From a virus: 41,486 nucleotides of DNA. The first letter of the stretch is position 1; the number at the start of each line of letters is the position of its first letter. The notes under the pieces were generated by a model, which was not told where the DNA came from, did no database searches, and saw only the letters and a program-made list of their open reading frames with translations. The translations under genes and the position numbers were made by a program. Positions 1 through 9,400 of this stretch are shown one piece after another. The stretch is taken from IMG/VR virus record IMGVR_UViG_3300018917_000040, positions 1 to 41,486 of that record, one strand, 5' to 3'.

Positions 1-735
1 CTAGTCTTTCAGCTCGCCGAGCCGGCGCAGCGTGGACACGCCCTTCTGCTCGGCCTGCCGCAGGTCGCCGATGCGATCTGACTCGCTCTCGCCCACGCCG
101 CGGAACGCGCAGCCTTCATAGATCAGGTCGCCATCGCGCCCGATGCCCGCCACCTTGGCGACGAACATCGGCGGCAGCTCCCGCAGCGCACCCGGCGGCG
201 CACCCTCGCGGCGGATGGTCAGCATCGTGGTAGCCGTCTCGCCGGGGTGCATCACGGCGAGGCGGTCGAGCCGGTCGATCTCCGTCACCGTGGTCAAGTC
301 CAGCCCCAGCTCGGCGAAGGTCTTGCGCTCGATCTGGCCGCGGCTGTAGCCCAATGGCGCGAACACCAGCATCATCGCCCGCGAATTGACCCAGCGGATG
401 CGCTTGTCGTCATCCTTGATCCAGCGCGCGAGCAGGCTCGAATGGTGCTGCTCGATCGTGTCGATCCGCTCGGACAGCGCCTCCACCTTTTCCTCGCACT
501 GGGCGTGGGCGGCCTTCGATTCGGCGAGCTGCGCCTTCACGACGTTCATCTCGCTACGCAGCCAGGCGACCTCGCTCTTCTCGCGCTGTTCCTCGCTGTC
601 GGCCGCCTTCTGCCTGTCCTCCGCGCGCGCCGCTCGGCGCTTGTCGAGATAGGTCCACAGCCCCCCGGCGGCGACGCCGCTCGCCGTGATCACGGCCGCG
701 ATGTCGATCGGCGTGATCATCATGCCGTCAGACAC
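1..735 (-). CDS. Membrane-anchored coiled-coil protein with a PAS-like domain
   Basis: Last visible gene of the late operon (244 aa). A hydrophobic segment (IAAVITASGVAAGGLW) lies near the N-terminus, followed by a charged coiled coil (about residues 30-95). Then comes a PAS-like stretch (DDDKRIRWVNSRAMMLVF, then GYSRGQIERKTFAELGLD) and a C-terminal part with IYEGCAF. I chose GTG at 735 because GGGAG lies nine bases upstream; an ATG at 753 and a double ATG at 723 have poorer sites. Its place just after the tail-tip genes is where holin or Rz-like lysis genes often sit, but the PAS-like domain does not fit a plain holin. Function unknown; the PAS call rests on motif shape only. Confidence 0.7.
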   Translation of the reverse strand: MSDGMMITPIDIAAVITASGVAAGGLWTYLDKRRAARAEDRQKAADSEEQREKSEVAWLRSEMNVVKAQLAESKAAHAQCEEKVEALSERIDTIEQHHSSLLARWIKDDDKRIRWVNSRAMMLVFAPLGYSRGQIERKTFAELGLDLTTVTEIDRLDRLAVMHPGETATTMLTIRREGAPPGALRELPPMFVAKVAGIGRDGDLIYEGCAFRGVGESESDRIGDLRQAEQKGVSTLRRLGELKD

Positions 736-795
736 CCAGGATCGCTCCCGCATCTTGGTCGGGGCGAGCCACGTCGGGCCGCGGCGCCACAGCGT

Positions 796-1200
796 TTACT
801 CGCCCGCCGACGCCGGCTGCACGGGAGCGGCAGCGGCGGGGGCTTCCGGATTGCGCCAGTCGATCTCGCCGTCCCGGAAATGCACCTTGGGAGCGGGCGC
901 GTCCGCGGGCTTTATCTTGCCCTCGATCAGCCTGATCACCTTGTCGGCCTCGTTGCCGGCGACGAAGGCGGTCCAGTTGTTCTGAACCGCATAGTTGAAC
1001 AGCAGCCCGGCGAGCTCCTTCCCTTCGTCGCCGAGCAGATCGTAATGCGCGTAGAGGATCTGCGCGCCCTGGCTGATCCGGTCGGCCTGCGAGCCGGGGA
1101 TCGATGTCAGGCGCCGCGACAGCCCATCGTCGCACGAGGGATTGTTCCCATAGGCGTAGATGCGCCGCTCCAGATCGAGCGTGTCGCTTACATATTCCAT
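796..1200 (-). CDS. Hypothetical late protein (134 aa)
   Basis: Soluble, mixed-charge protein starting MEYVSDTLDLERR, preceded by a good site (AGGGAG seven bases before ATG). The end is Ala/Pro-rich (PEAPAAAAPVQPASAGE), suggesting a flexible tail. It follows the tail-tip gene and a 101-aa protein in the same leftward operon, so it is probably a late structural or tail-associated product. I recognise no domain. The longer reading up to 1410 only overlaps the upstream gene and has no support. Confidence 0.65.
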   Translation of the reverse strand: MEYVSDTLDLERRIYAYGNNPSCDDGLSRRLTSIPGSQADRISQGAQILYAHYDLLGDEGKELAGLLFNYAVQNNWTAFVAGNEADKVIRLIEGKIKPADAPAPKVHFRDGEIDWRNPEAPAAAAPVQPASAGE

Positions 1201-1213
1201 TTTCAGGCTCCCT

Positions 1214-1519
1214 TCAGGGTCGTTTGGCGGCGGCGGCTTCAAGCGCGGCGAGGCGGGCGAGCACCCCCTCCCACTCACCGCGGGTGATGACGATCGGCGC
1301 GGCGTCGCGCGCGGCCTTCTTCCCGGCTTCGTCCACCACGAGGGCGGAGCCGGACAGCATCTCGAACTCCCGCGGAGCCCGGGGCAGCTTCTTTCCCCGC
1401 ACCCCGGCATAGCCGAGATCGGCCAGCGTCTTGCCGGCGGGGACGCGGACCACCTGCGTTTCTTCCCGCTCGGACCCGTCCTTTTGACGGACCGTGCCGG
1501 TGACCTGGAAATATTCCAT
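1214..1519 (-). CDS. Hypothetical late protein (101 aa)
   Basis: Small protein starting MEYFQVTGTVRQKDGS and ending in an Ala-rich helix (LARLAALEAAAAKRP). The first half looks like a short beta-rich domain (VTGTVRQKDG, TQVVRVPAGKTL). It starts three bases after the tail-tip stop codon, so the two are translationally linked. Its start MEYF resembles the MEYV of the next gene, but the rest shows no clear similarity. Function unknown; a tail-fibre accessory role is only inferred from position. Confidence 0.65.
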   Translation of the reverse strand: MEYFQVTGTVRQKDGSEREETQVVRVPAGKTLADLGYAGVRGKKLPRAPREFEMLSGSALVVDEAGKKAARDAAPIVITRGEWEGVLARLAALEAAAAKRP

Positions 1520-1522
1520 GGC

Positions 1523-4500
1523 CTAACCCTGCGCCCCGGCCTGCCCGGTGGGCGTCAGCGTCACGCCCTGCGCGCTTCGGGCCACCAGCCGGAAAGTCTG
1601 GGTGGAGCCGCCCGTCAGCCCGGCCTTGGTGTGGTCGATGGCGATCGTGCCTTCCTGCGTCGTGGCGATGCCGAAGCCGCTATCTTCCCGAACGATGGTG
1701 GCGGTTACCTCGCTCGTCTCGTCGACCCAGGCCGAGCCGTTCCAGATCTGGACCTTCACATGGGCATAGTAGATGCCCGCGCCGGCATTGGTGTCGATGC
1801 TCAATGAGGCCGTCACCCGGGCCTGTCCCGCCGAGCTGATTGTGACCGCCATCTGGTCGCTGATCGGCACCGGCGACGTGCTGCCGAACTGCGCGAAGGT
1901 GTAGTCGGTGTAGGACGTGCCGCCCATGCCGCCGCCGGTCCCGGCCGTAGTCGGCTGCGGCGCCTTCTGCTTGCGGTAGGTGACGAGCACCGTCCGGGTG
2001 GTGCCCGCATAGACGGCCTTCCACTCGATCGTCGCCTCGTCCGTCCCCATGCTTTGGGTTTCCGAGGGGACGATGCCGGTATAGCCGACGGGGACGACCC
2101 CGGTGCTGAAGGTCTGGCCGTTGTGGACGCCCGTTTGCACCCGGTAGCTCCAGGTGATGCCGGTGGCGATGGTGACGCCGTTCCGGACCAGCCGGAGGAT
2201 GTCCACCGAGTAAGGCGAGGAGCCCTGCAGGGCACCCGTATGGTCCGCCGGCACCACCACCACGGGCTTGGTGTCGATGTAGCTGGTAACGTCGGCGGCG
2301 GCCTCGAGCGGCTCCTTGGCCTGCAAGGTCGATCCGCTGCTGTAGGTCAAGCCGGATGGGGTGACCTGACCGCCGCCGCCACCCGCCAGCACGCCGTCCG
2401 CGCCCAGAGAAATACCCGCATTCGCCACCGCCGTTCCGCTGCCGGTGCCGATGCCGTTCAGGCTGTTCCCGGAAATGGTGATCGCGGTGTTCTTGATGCG
2501 GCTCCCGGCGCCGATCCCGATGCCGTAAATGTCGCCGGCCGCGTCCACCTGAATGCTGCCGTTGCGGATCGCCTCGCCGCTGGCTCCCTCCAGCCCGACG
2601 ACGGTGACTTGCCCGCCCCCGCCGCCGGCGAGGGCGCCGTTCGACCCGATTGAAACGGCGGCGTTGTTGACGCTCTCGCTGCCCGCCAGAGCGGCCAGGT
2701 TGACCGGGCGGCCGCTTAGGGTGGTGCCCCAGGCGGCGCCGTGGGTGGCGTCCAGGTCCCCCGAATATCCCAGCCCTCCGATCGTGACCTGTCCCCCGCC
2801 GCCCCCGGCCAGCGTGCCGTCGGAGCCGACGCTGATCAGGCTGTTGCCGACCGGCGTTCCGTCGCCCAGCCCGATGCCGCTGATCGCGCCGCCGACAATC
2901 CCGATCCTCGTATTCTGGATGCGGGTCCCGGCGCCGGTGCCGATGCCGTACACGTCGCCAAAGGCGTCGATGGTGATCCGCGCATTGCGCTGGGCGTCGG
3001 TGTCGCCGGAAAAGCCGATGCCCGGCAGGGTGACCTGCCCGCCGCCGCCGCCGGAAAACACCCCGTCCGAGCCGATCGACAGATTGGCGTTGAGGACGCT
3101 CGCGTCGACAACCGCCGCCCCGCTTTCCGTGCGCACCTGCCCCCCGCCGCCGAACTGCACCCTGTCCAGCGTCGCAAGATCGCCCAGCTCCGGGATCTGC
3201 TCCACCGAAATGGCCGTCGCGTTATCCATCGCCTCGCCGGCGGTCAGCGACGGCGTCGGCGGCGCCGTCCCGGTCCGGCCCAGCGCAAAGTCGTGCTTGG
3301 CGCTGGTCTCGCTTTCGAGCGTCAGCTCGACGATCGGCGGCTCGCCGCGACCGCCGGGCATGATGCGCCGCCCGACGACGACGCACAGCAGATTGGCGAG
3401 CCCCTCCTCCGGGATGTTCACCGCCAGCGCGTCGCCGGGCTTATACTCGATCAGCCGCAGCTTGCACGGCAGCACGATCGGCCCCAGCTCGCGCCCGTTG
3501 GTCAGTGCATAGGCGGCGAGCTCGGCCCCTTGGTCCTTGTCCTGCACCAGCTCGAGGTGCAGCTCCTCGCGTTTCTCCTCCCCGTCCTCCCCGACATAGG
3601 TGTCGCCCCGCACCTCGTCGATCTGGACATGCTCCCACTTGTGCGTCTCCAGCCGCACCTTGGGCACCAGGATGTTGGGGCGGCCGCGCCAGCTGCGCAT
3701 GCCCTGGACCGAGCAGTCGCCGGCCAAGTCGCCCTTGGTGATCGTGTCAATCGCGACCCGCGGGCGCGGGAACAGCACGCTGAGCTTGCCGCCGACCCAG
3801 CCGGGGCGCGCTCCCCCGGCCTCGCAGATGCGCTTGAGATTGTCCCAGCGGCTGCCGGGCTCCTCGATCTTGCCGCCGACCTTCCAGCCATTGGCATCGC
3901 AGGTGTTGGCGAAATCCGTCCATGCGGGCCAGTCGATCGCGTCGGGGCCCATGGCGATGCCGGCTACCTTTTTCCCGTTTTGAAAGCGGCCGAGCGCATA
4001 GGTGACGGCGTGGCAGGCCGGGTTCTGCGCCGCTGCGCCGCCGACATAGGTCGCTTCCTGCAGCGCGCGGCACGCCCCCGAGCCGCCGGGATAGGTCGAA
4101 TCCTGCCGCTGGTCGTAAACCCTCACGCCCTTGATCACGGCGCCGAAGCGCGGGATCCCGGCGCTCCAGATCTTGCCTTCGCGATTGTCGCGCAGCGTAA
4201 CCAGCCAGGCAGCATGGCCGCTCAGTTTGTAGGCGCCGCCCCATCCCGCGATCGCGCCGAACGGGCCCGCCAGCGCCGCCGGCTGCGGCGTCAGGCCCAG
4301 CTGCGTCGAGAGGTAGAGATAATCCTTGTAATAACCGGCCGCGTTGTTCCCACTGAAGGCGATGGTGGCATAATCGGCCTGGAAGGATTCGAACTGCTCG
4401 ATCGGGCCGCCGCCGGAGCCGACGAATACCATCGAGCGGTACGGGTTGGGCACGTCCTTGACGGTCGGGCCGTAGCCGACATCGTGCACCATCGTGCCGC

Positions 4501-4726
4501 CGACATAGGTCCGGCCCATCGCATAGGGCATCGGATTGCTGGCACCGATGCGGATGTCGTTGGCGCTGCCCAGCACCGGCGGCTTGCGCTGCGTCAGCCC
4601 GGCGCCCACGCTGGCCGCCATCGCTATGCCGCCCAGGATCGCCGCAGGGGCTCCGCCCACCGCCAGGCCGACAGCCGTCGCGGCAATGCCCGCGATCGTG
4701 CCGATGGTCTTGAGAGCGCCGCTCAC
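1523..4726 (-). CDS. Tail-tip / host-specificity protein (J-like), 1067 aa
   Basis: Large protein at the distal end of the tail cluster, the usual place of lambda J-type tail-tip proteins that contact the host surface. An N-terminal hydrophobic, glycine-rich stretch (about residues 5-45) is followed by a globular hub-like part to about residue 500. Next is a repeat region (about 525-790) with GGGGGQVT four times, plus one degenerate copy, alternating with DVYGIGTGAG-like and SIGSDGVL-like units. The C-terminus holds beta-rich, Ig-like sequence (SVDILRLVRNG, WKAVYAGTTRTVLVTYRK). The start is GTG at 4726, which overlaps the upstream stop as GTGA; the in-frame codons up to 4789 lie inside that gene. 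Receptor-binding role is inferred. Confidence 0.85.
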   Translation of the reverse strand: MSGALKTIGTIAGIAATAVGLAVGGAPAAILGGIAMAASVGAGLTQRKPPVLGSANDIRIGASNPMPYAMGRTYVGGTMVHDVGYGPTVKDVPNPYRSMVFVGSGGGPIEQFESFQADYATIAFSGNNAAGYYKDYLYLSTQLGLTPQPAALAGPFGAIAGWGGAYKLSGHAAWLVTLRDNREGKIWSAGIPRFGAVIKGVRVYDQRQDSTYPGGSGACRALQEATYVGGAAAQNPACHAVTYALGRFQNGKKVAGIAMGPDAIDWPAWTDFANTCDANGWKVGGKIEEPGSRWDNLKRICEAGGARPGWVGGKLSVLFPRPRVAIDTITKGDLAGDCSVQGMRSWRGRPNILVPKVRLETHKWEHVQIDEVRGDTYVGEDGEEKREELHLELVQDKDQGAELAAYALTNGRELGPIVLPCKLRLIEYKPGDALAVNIPEEGLANLLCVVVGRRIMPGGRGEPPIVELTLESETSAKHDFALGRTGTAPPTPSLTAGEAMDNATAISVEQIPELGDLATLDRVQFGGGGQVRTESGAAVVDASVLNANLSIGSDGVFSGGGGGQVTLPGIGFSGDTDAQRNARITIDAFGDVYGIGTGAGTRIQNTRIGIVGGAISGIGLGDGTPVGNSLISVGSDGTLAGGGGGQVTIGGLGYSGDLDATHGAAWGTTLSGRPVNLAALAGSESVNNAAVSIGSNGALAGGGGGQVTVVGLEGASGEAIRNGSIQVDAAGDIYGIGIGAGSRIKNTAITISGNSLNGIGTGSGTAVANAGISLGADGVLAGGGGGQVTPSGLTYSSGSTLQAKEPLEAAADVTSYIDTKPVVVVPADHTGALQGSSPYSVDILRLVRNGVTIATGITWSYRVQTGVHNGQTFSTGVVPVGYTGIVPSETQSMGTDEATIEWKAVYAGTTRTVLVTYRKQKAPQPTTAGTGGGMGGTSYTDYTFAQFGSTSPVPISDQMAVTISSAGQARVTASLSIDTNAGAGIYYAHVKVQIWNGSAWVDETSEVTATIVREDSGFGIATTQEGTIAIDHTKAGLTGGSTQTFRLVARSAQGVTLTPTGQAGAQG
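2357..3150 (-). repeat. Glycine-rich repeat region within the tail-tip gene
   Basis: The codons for GGGGGQVT recur near 2357-2386, 2608-2634, 2783-2810 and 3028-3056, with a shorter GGGGQV near 3136. Between them long and short units alternate: ISVGSDGTLAG-type units and YGIGTGAGTRI-type units. The repeats keep frame and look like beta-helix or collagen-like spacer units of a tail fibre shaft. Such tandem units are prone to copy-number change. Confidence 0.7.
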
Positions 4727-5166
4727 AGCACGCTCCACGCCGCCAGGATGTCGTTCCCGTCGAGCACCAGATAGACCGGCTCGGCGCACTCGTTCTGCTC
4801 GCTCCAGCCGAAATATTTATTGCCGCCGGCATAGGCGAACACAGCCTCGATCCCGTCCTTGCCTGGCACTGCCGCCAGGTCGCCGAGCCGCATCATGGCC
4901 GGCGGGATGCGCCGCAACATCGAGTCCAGCAGCCCGGTCACGCTGGCGTGCCCCGCCGCCTTCAGCGCCTTGCGCGCGCCGAGGCCGGAGGAATAACGCG
5001 GCAGCGGCGGCGGCCGCCGGCCCAGCTTCACCAGCAGGGATCGCGCCATGCGGATGCAGTCGGCGCGGGCGAAGTCGCAGCGGCGGCCCTTATATTTGGC
5101 CGCCACGAAGGTGAGCGCCCGCTCCCGCCGGATGGACTCCGGCACGCGCTTGCGTTCCGCGGCCAT
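4723..5166 (-). CDS. Tail assembly protein, DUF6950-like (147 aa)
   Basis: Carries the motif CDFARADCIRMARSLLVKLGRR near residues 30-50, whose ADC-x-RMA pattern resembles DUF6950-type proteins found beside tail-tip genes. These sit where lambda-like phages have an NlpC/P60-type protein. The start ATG at 5166 has GGAGG nine bases upstream; the longer reading to 5223 lies inside the upstream gene. Its TGA overlaps the GTG of the tail-tip gene. A later part has a beta-rich region (VYLVLDGNDILAAWSVL). I do not see a full Cys-His peptidase pair. Confidence 0.7.
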   Translation of the reverse strand: MAAERKRVPESIRRERALTFVAAKYKGRRCDFARADCIRMARSLLVKLGRRPPPLPRYSSGLGARKALKAAGHASVTGLLDSMLRRIPPAMMRLGDLAAVPGKDGIEAVFAYAGGNKYFGWSEQNECAEPVYLVLDGNDILAAWSVL

Positions 5167-5167
5167 C

Positions 5168-5833
5168 TCACCACGCCTCCATTTCGCGTGGAACGGCGGG
5201 GGCGCCGCCGCCACCACCGCCACCAGGGACGCTCGGCCCGCCGCGCACCGATCCGCGCGGCGGCGAGGCGACCCGCCAGGCCACCGTCACGCCCACGTCG
5301 ACCGCATTGTCCAGCCCCAGCTCCCCCGGCCACACCGACTTGTGGAACCGGCTCGACAGCACATTGCCTTCATTGACGTTCATCAGCCGCTCGGCCGCGG
5401 CGATCATCTCCATGTCGAGCAGCCGCGTGCCGCGTCCGAAGCGCAGGCGCGTTGAATCGAGCAGCATGTCGCCGAGCAGCTCGGCGCTGACCTCGTCGGC
5501 CAGCCCGGTCTGCGGGTCGACCCGCACCAGCCAGAAGCGGATCGGCGACATCTGGTATCCCGGCTGCGACAGGGTGGCCGCCGCCGCCCCCGATCTGGGC
5601 TGGAAGGTCAGCACGCCACCCGGCGCCTCGTCGCCTGCCTGCTCGGCGAATTCCTGCACCTCGACGATCGCGCCGAAATCGGGATCCTCGGCACGATAGG
5701 TCTGCCCCTGTAATTTCAGGAAGCCGCCGTCGCTGAGCCGGATCGTGCGCGCCGGCAGCCCGCCGGCCGCGCGCAGGCTGATCTCCACCAGCCCCGCGAT
5801 CGTCAGCCGCGGCAGGTCAAACGCACCGGGCAC
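5168..5833 (-). CDS. Minor tail protein (221 aa)
   Basis: Begins MPGAFDLPRLTIAGLVEISL and contains a region (about 135-165) with LLDMEMIAAAERLMNVNEGN followed by SSRFHKSVWPGELGL. The end is Gly/Pro-rich and low in complexity (GGGGGGGAPAVP). It sits between another tail protein and the DUF6950-like gene, with a gap of one base on each side, as expected in a tail-tip assembly set. The exact family is not recognised; minor tail or hub component is inferred from gene order. Confidence 0.65.
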   Translation of the reverse strand: MPGAFDLPRLTIAGLVEISLRAAGGLPARTIRLSDGGFLKLQGQTYRAEDPDFGAIVEVQEFAEQAGDEAPGGVLTFQPRSGAAAATLSQPGYQMSPIRFWLVRVDPQTGLADEVSAELLGDMLLDSTRLRFGRGTRLLDMEMIAAAERLMNVNEGNVLSSRFHKSVWPGELGLDNAVDVGVTVAWRVASPPRGSVRGGPSVPGGGGGGGAPAVPREMEAW

Positions 5834-6427
5834 CTACTCGAACTCCTCGATTGCAAACTCGAGGCGCAGCAGATGGTCGAGCGACATCGCCCAGGACCAT
5901 TCCTCACCGCGCACGAAGCCCTCGATGCGCGGCGTGGCGAATTCCAGCGCGTCGCCGTCCGCCGGCTGCACCCGCAGCATCGGCGAGATGGCGAGCGTCG
6001 CCGCCCCCGCGCCGCTCGCCGCCACATCGGCGTCGATCGTGTAGAGGCAGCGCCCGCCGGCATGGACGTGGCTGAAGAACTGGCCCTCGCGGGCGAGGTA
6101 GCCGGGCGCCAGCCCGCGCACCGCCAGCGTCCGCCCCGCCTGCCCGTTGCCGTTCACCACCGGCGCACCCGGCGCGCCGGGACTGAACGAGAGCAGCGGA
6201 AACTCCATCCGCACGCCCTCGCTCTTGCCCGCGATCAGCCGGCGCACGAATATCCGGCCCGTCTCGGCCGACGGCATGGGCGGCATCGTCACCGCCAGCT
6301 TGAAGCGGCTGCCGAGCCGGTCGACGCGCTGCGTCCGCCCGCCCAGCGGCGGCGTCACGAAGCCGCCGAAATCGATCAGCGAAGCCGACGCCTCCACCGG
6401 CGCCGGCAGCCCCGGCAGCTCGATCAC
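5834..6427 (-). CDS. Minor tail protein with a PPLGGR-type N-terminus (197 aa)
   Basis: Starts with GTG at 6427 (GGGGG six bases upstream) and ends directly before the next tail gene. The N-terminal part reads GGFVTPPLGGRTQRVDRLGS then RFKLAV. The middle holds PGAPGAPVVNGNGQAGRTLA and the end LLRLEFAIEEFE. Position between tape measure and tail tip suggests a distal-tail or hub protein. A related N-terminal module occurs in the 128-aa protein at 10132-10518. Confidence 0.65.
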   Translation of the reverse strand: MIELPGLPAPVEASASLIDFGGFVTPPLGGRTQRVDRLGSRFKLAVTMPPMPSAETGRIFVRRLIAGKSEGVRMEFPLLSFSPGAPGAPVVNGNGQAGRTLAVRGLAPGYLAREGQFFSHVHAGGRCLYTIDADVAASGAGAATLAISPMLRVQPADGDALEFATPRIEGFVRGEEWSWAMSLDHLLRLEFAIEEFE

Positions 6428-6438
6428 TTTCGCCCCCG

Positions 6439-6487
6439 CTCATCCTGAGGAGGCATTGAGCCCGTCGAAATGCCGTCTCGAAGGGTC
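6439..6487. repeat. Host-type dispersed repeat between tape measure and minor tail gene
   Basis: CATCCTGAGGAGG, then GCCCGTCGAA, then CTCGAAGGG: the CCTGAG/TCGAAGGG pattern common in sphingomonad genomes. It fills almost the whole gap between the tape-measure stop (6486) and the next gene's start region. Related copies lie at 24087, 29337, 30846 and 35478. Confidence 0.6.
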
Positions 6488-9400
6488 ATGGCAACCGCCG
6501 CGCCGCGCGCCGCGCCAGCGATGCTTGCGCGCGGCCAGAGCCTCCATATTCCGCCGCCGCCGCCATCGGCGCCGCGACGCCGGCCGCACGCCCGTCCACC
6601 ACCACGTCGAAATAGGGCGAGGGGACGATCTCGACCCGGCTGCGCCTGCCGCCATTGTCGTTGAGCGGGCGGACATCGAGCTGCTCGCCCCGGCTGACCC
6701 ACGCCACCGGATTGCCGTTCAGCGAAAGCAGGTTGCGATCGACGCCGGTCAGGCCCTTGATCGTCCCGCCGCCGGCCAGTTTCGGCAGGCCGCCGAAGCT
6801 GCGCGTGAAATCGTCGATATTGATCGGCCCGGCGCTGAACCCCGGAGGCGCGCCGTCGCTTGGGATCAGTCCCGACCCGAACCCTGACCCGAGACCCACC
6901 AATTTGCCGAGGCCGCCCAGCAGGCTGCCGAACCATCCGCCGCCGCCCTCACCGCCGCCGGCATTGGCGAGCGCATTCTTCAGCAGGTCGCGCAGCAGGT
7001 CGGCGACCATGTTGATGCTCTCCTCCAGCGCCCGCGACCACAGGTCGGTCCACCGGTCCTTGAGCCACGACATCATGTCGCCGTTCATCGCGGCATGCAT
7101 GCCGTCGCGGAATATCGATCGCCAGTGGCCGACCTGCCGGGCCTCTTCTTCCTCCGCCCACTCGGCCTCGGCCCGGGCGCGCGCATCCTCCGGCTTGATC
7201 CGGCCCTCGGAATCCTTCTCCAGCCGCTCGGCGCGCCGGCGGATGTCGTCGGCACGAACCAGGGCGCGCTCCTGTGCGGTGTCGCCGCGCAGCTTCGCCA
7301 GGCCGATCTGCCTGCCCGCCTCGTCGTCGCGCAGCCGCCGCGCCGCGGCGTCGGCGCGGGCCGCCTCGATCTGGTTGATGGCGCCGATCGCCTTCAGCTC
7401 CGCCTCGGCGGCCGACACGCCCTCACGCTGGTAGCGGGCGATCATGGCGCGCCGCTCCTCCTGCTCCTCCAGCTGGCGGACCATGGTGTGATCGTCGTTC
7501 AGCTGCGCGACCTGCAGGTCCTTCGCTTCCTCCATGATGGCCAGGTTGCGGGTCCGCGTGACTTCCTCCGCCGCGCGCAGGTCGCGAAGGTCGCGGTCCG
7601 CCGCGATCTCGGCGTCGGCGGTGCCCAGCTTGAGGTCGCGGTAGCGCTGGACCAGCTTGATGCGCTCGAGCTGCTGCTCGATGCGCCGCGTCTCGTCATG
7701 GTCCTCCCGCGCCCGCGCGGCGGCGAGCTGCTGCTCGAGCGCGAATTCCTGCTTCCTCAATGCGAGGCGGGCGCGCTCCTCGGCTTCGTCGGCGCCGTTG
7801 CTGCCGCCACCGCCGCTGCCCCCGCGGCCGCGGCCACCGCCGCGGCTCGCACGCGGCGCTGGGGCGGGCTTCGGAGCAGCAGGCATGCTGGCAGCGCCTA
7901 CCGCGGCTCCGGCTGCGGCGGCGCCGAACGTGTCTCCAATCTGACCGACGCCGCGGGCGATCCCAGTTATCGCCGGCCCCAGTCCCAAACCGAGTTGCTG
8001 CTTCACCCAGTTCCAGAGGTCCACGATGCTCATCGCGATTGCCCGCACGCCTTTGTAGACCCAGCCAAACCGGGCGTAGAGCCACTCGGAAATCGAGTTG
8101 TAAACGGACCGAACGGCGTTGAAGATCGGGCCGAGCATACTTCCGAAAAAGCTGATGACCCCGTTCACGAATTCGCCGATCTTACCCAGCACCCAGCCCA
8201 GAAATTGAACGATCCCGCTCAATAGGTCGTAGATGCCTTGGAAAAGGCCGCTCAGGGCGGGGAATGCAGTGCTGAGGGCGTTGACTATTCCTTGCCCGAA
8301 ATTTGCCACTGCGGAAACGGCCCCCTTCCATGCTCCGGCGAAATCGCCGGAAAGTAGAGCGGAGATTGCCGCAACAAAGTCGCTGACAGCTTTCACTACG
8401 GTGGCCAACAAGTTCACTATCAGCTCGCCGGCGTTGTAGAGAAGATTGCCGACGACAGATCCGATCACATCCCTCAACTGACCGAGAAAGCCAATGAGCG
8501 CGCCGACCGCCTGCCCTATCGGACCATTGGCGAGCTGAGAAAAGAGGTTACCGAGATTTGTGAATAGCGCGAAGAGCGGCGGGCCGAGCGTCTCCTTGGC
8601 ATAGGCCCAGACTCCGCCCAGAGCGCCAAGCACCTCATCTTTGAACAGCAGGAAGGCGCTCACCGCCAGACCGATCGGCCCGGTCAGCGCGCGGAATATC
8701 CCGCCGAGCGCGCCCATGGTGCCAGCCTTGGCGGCGATTTTGCCGATCCACAGCGCCAGCCCGCCCAGCTCCGCCACCAGCGAAGCGACGGGCGCGATGA
8801 TGAAGGCGATCACCCTGCCCCAGACGCCGAACTGACGTATCGCCAGGGCAATCAATGTTGGGCCCACGATGGTGGCAAGCACCAGCGTTAAGGGACCGAG
8901 AGCGGCCATGAAGGCGCCGAAGATCATCACCGCCTTCTGAACGCCGGCAGGAAGTCGAGTGAAGGCATCCAGCATCTGGGTCAGCGCGGCCGTCATCGCC
9001 TTCGCGATCGGCATCAGCGCCGTGCCCAGCTCCACCTTCATCTCCAGCCACGCTGCCGCGAGCGCGCGCTGGCGGTTGGCCAGGCTGTCGCTGGTCCGGA
9101 TCACGTCCTTCTGCGCATCCCGCGTATTCGCCAGGATGATGTTGGCCCGCAGCATGATCTTCTGCTGCTCGCTCAGGTCCTGCGTCGTCCCCTTGATCCC
9201 CAACCGCAGCATCTCCTGCTGCATCGCCACGTCCGAGAGGAACACGCCGTAGCGGCGCATCGGTTCGGCTTCGCCGGAGAGACCGGACATCAGCGCCGTC
9301 AGCGCCTCGTCGGGAGTCGTGTTGAAGAAGGAGGACAGGTCCTGCGCCAGGACGGAGAAGGTTTTGCTTAGCTCGGCCGCCTCGCCGCGCGTTTTCGCCG

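Noticed and set aside
2741-4774. Long rightward open frame (677 codons) opposite the tail-tip gene
   Set aside because: Arg/Ala/Asp-rich shadow of a GC-rich gene on the other strand, with no domain, while the leftward frame has clear tail-tip features and coupled starts.
4727-4789. Upstream ATG extension of the tail-tip gene
   Set aside because: It would lie within the preceding gene; the GTG at 4726 has the GTGA overlap typical of this phage.
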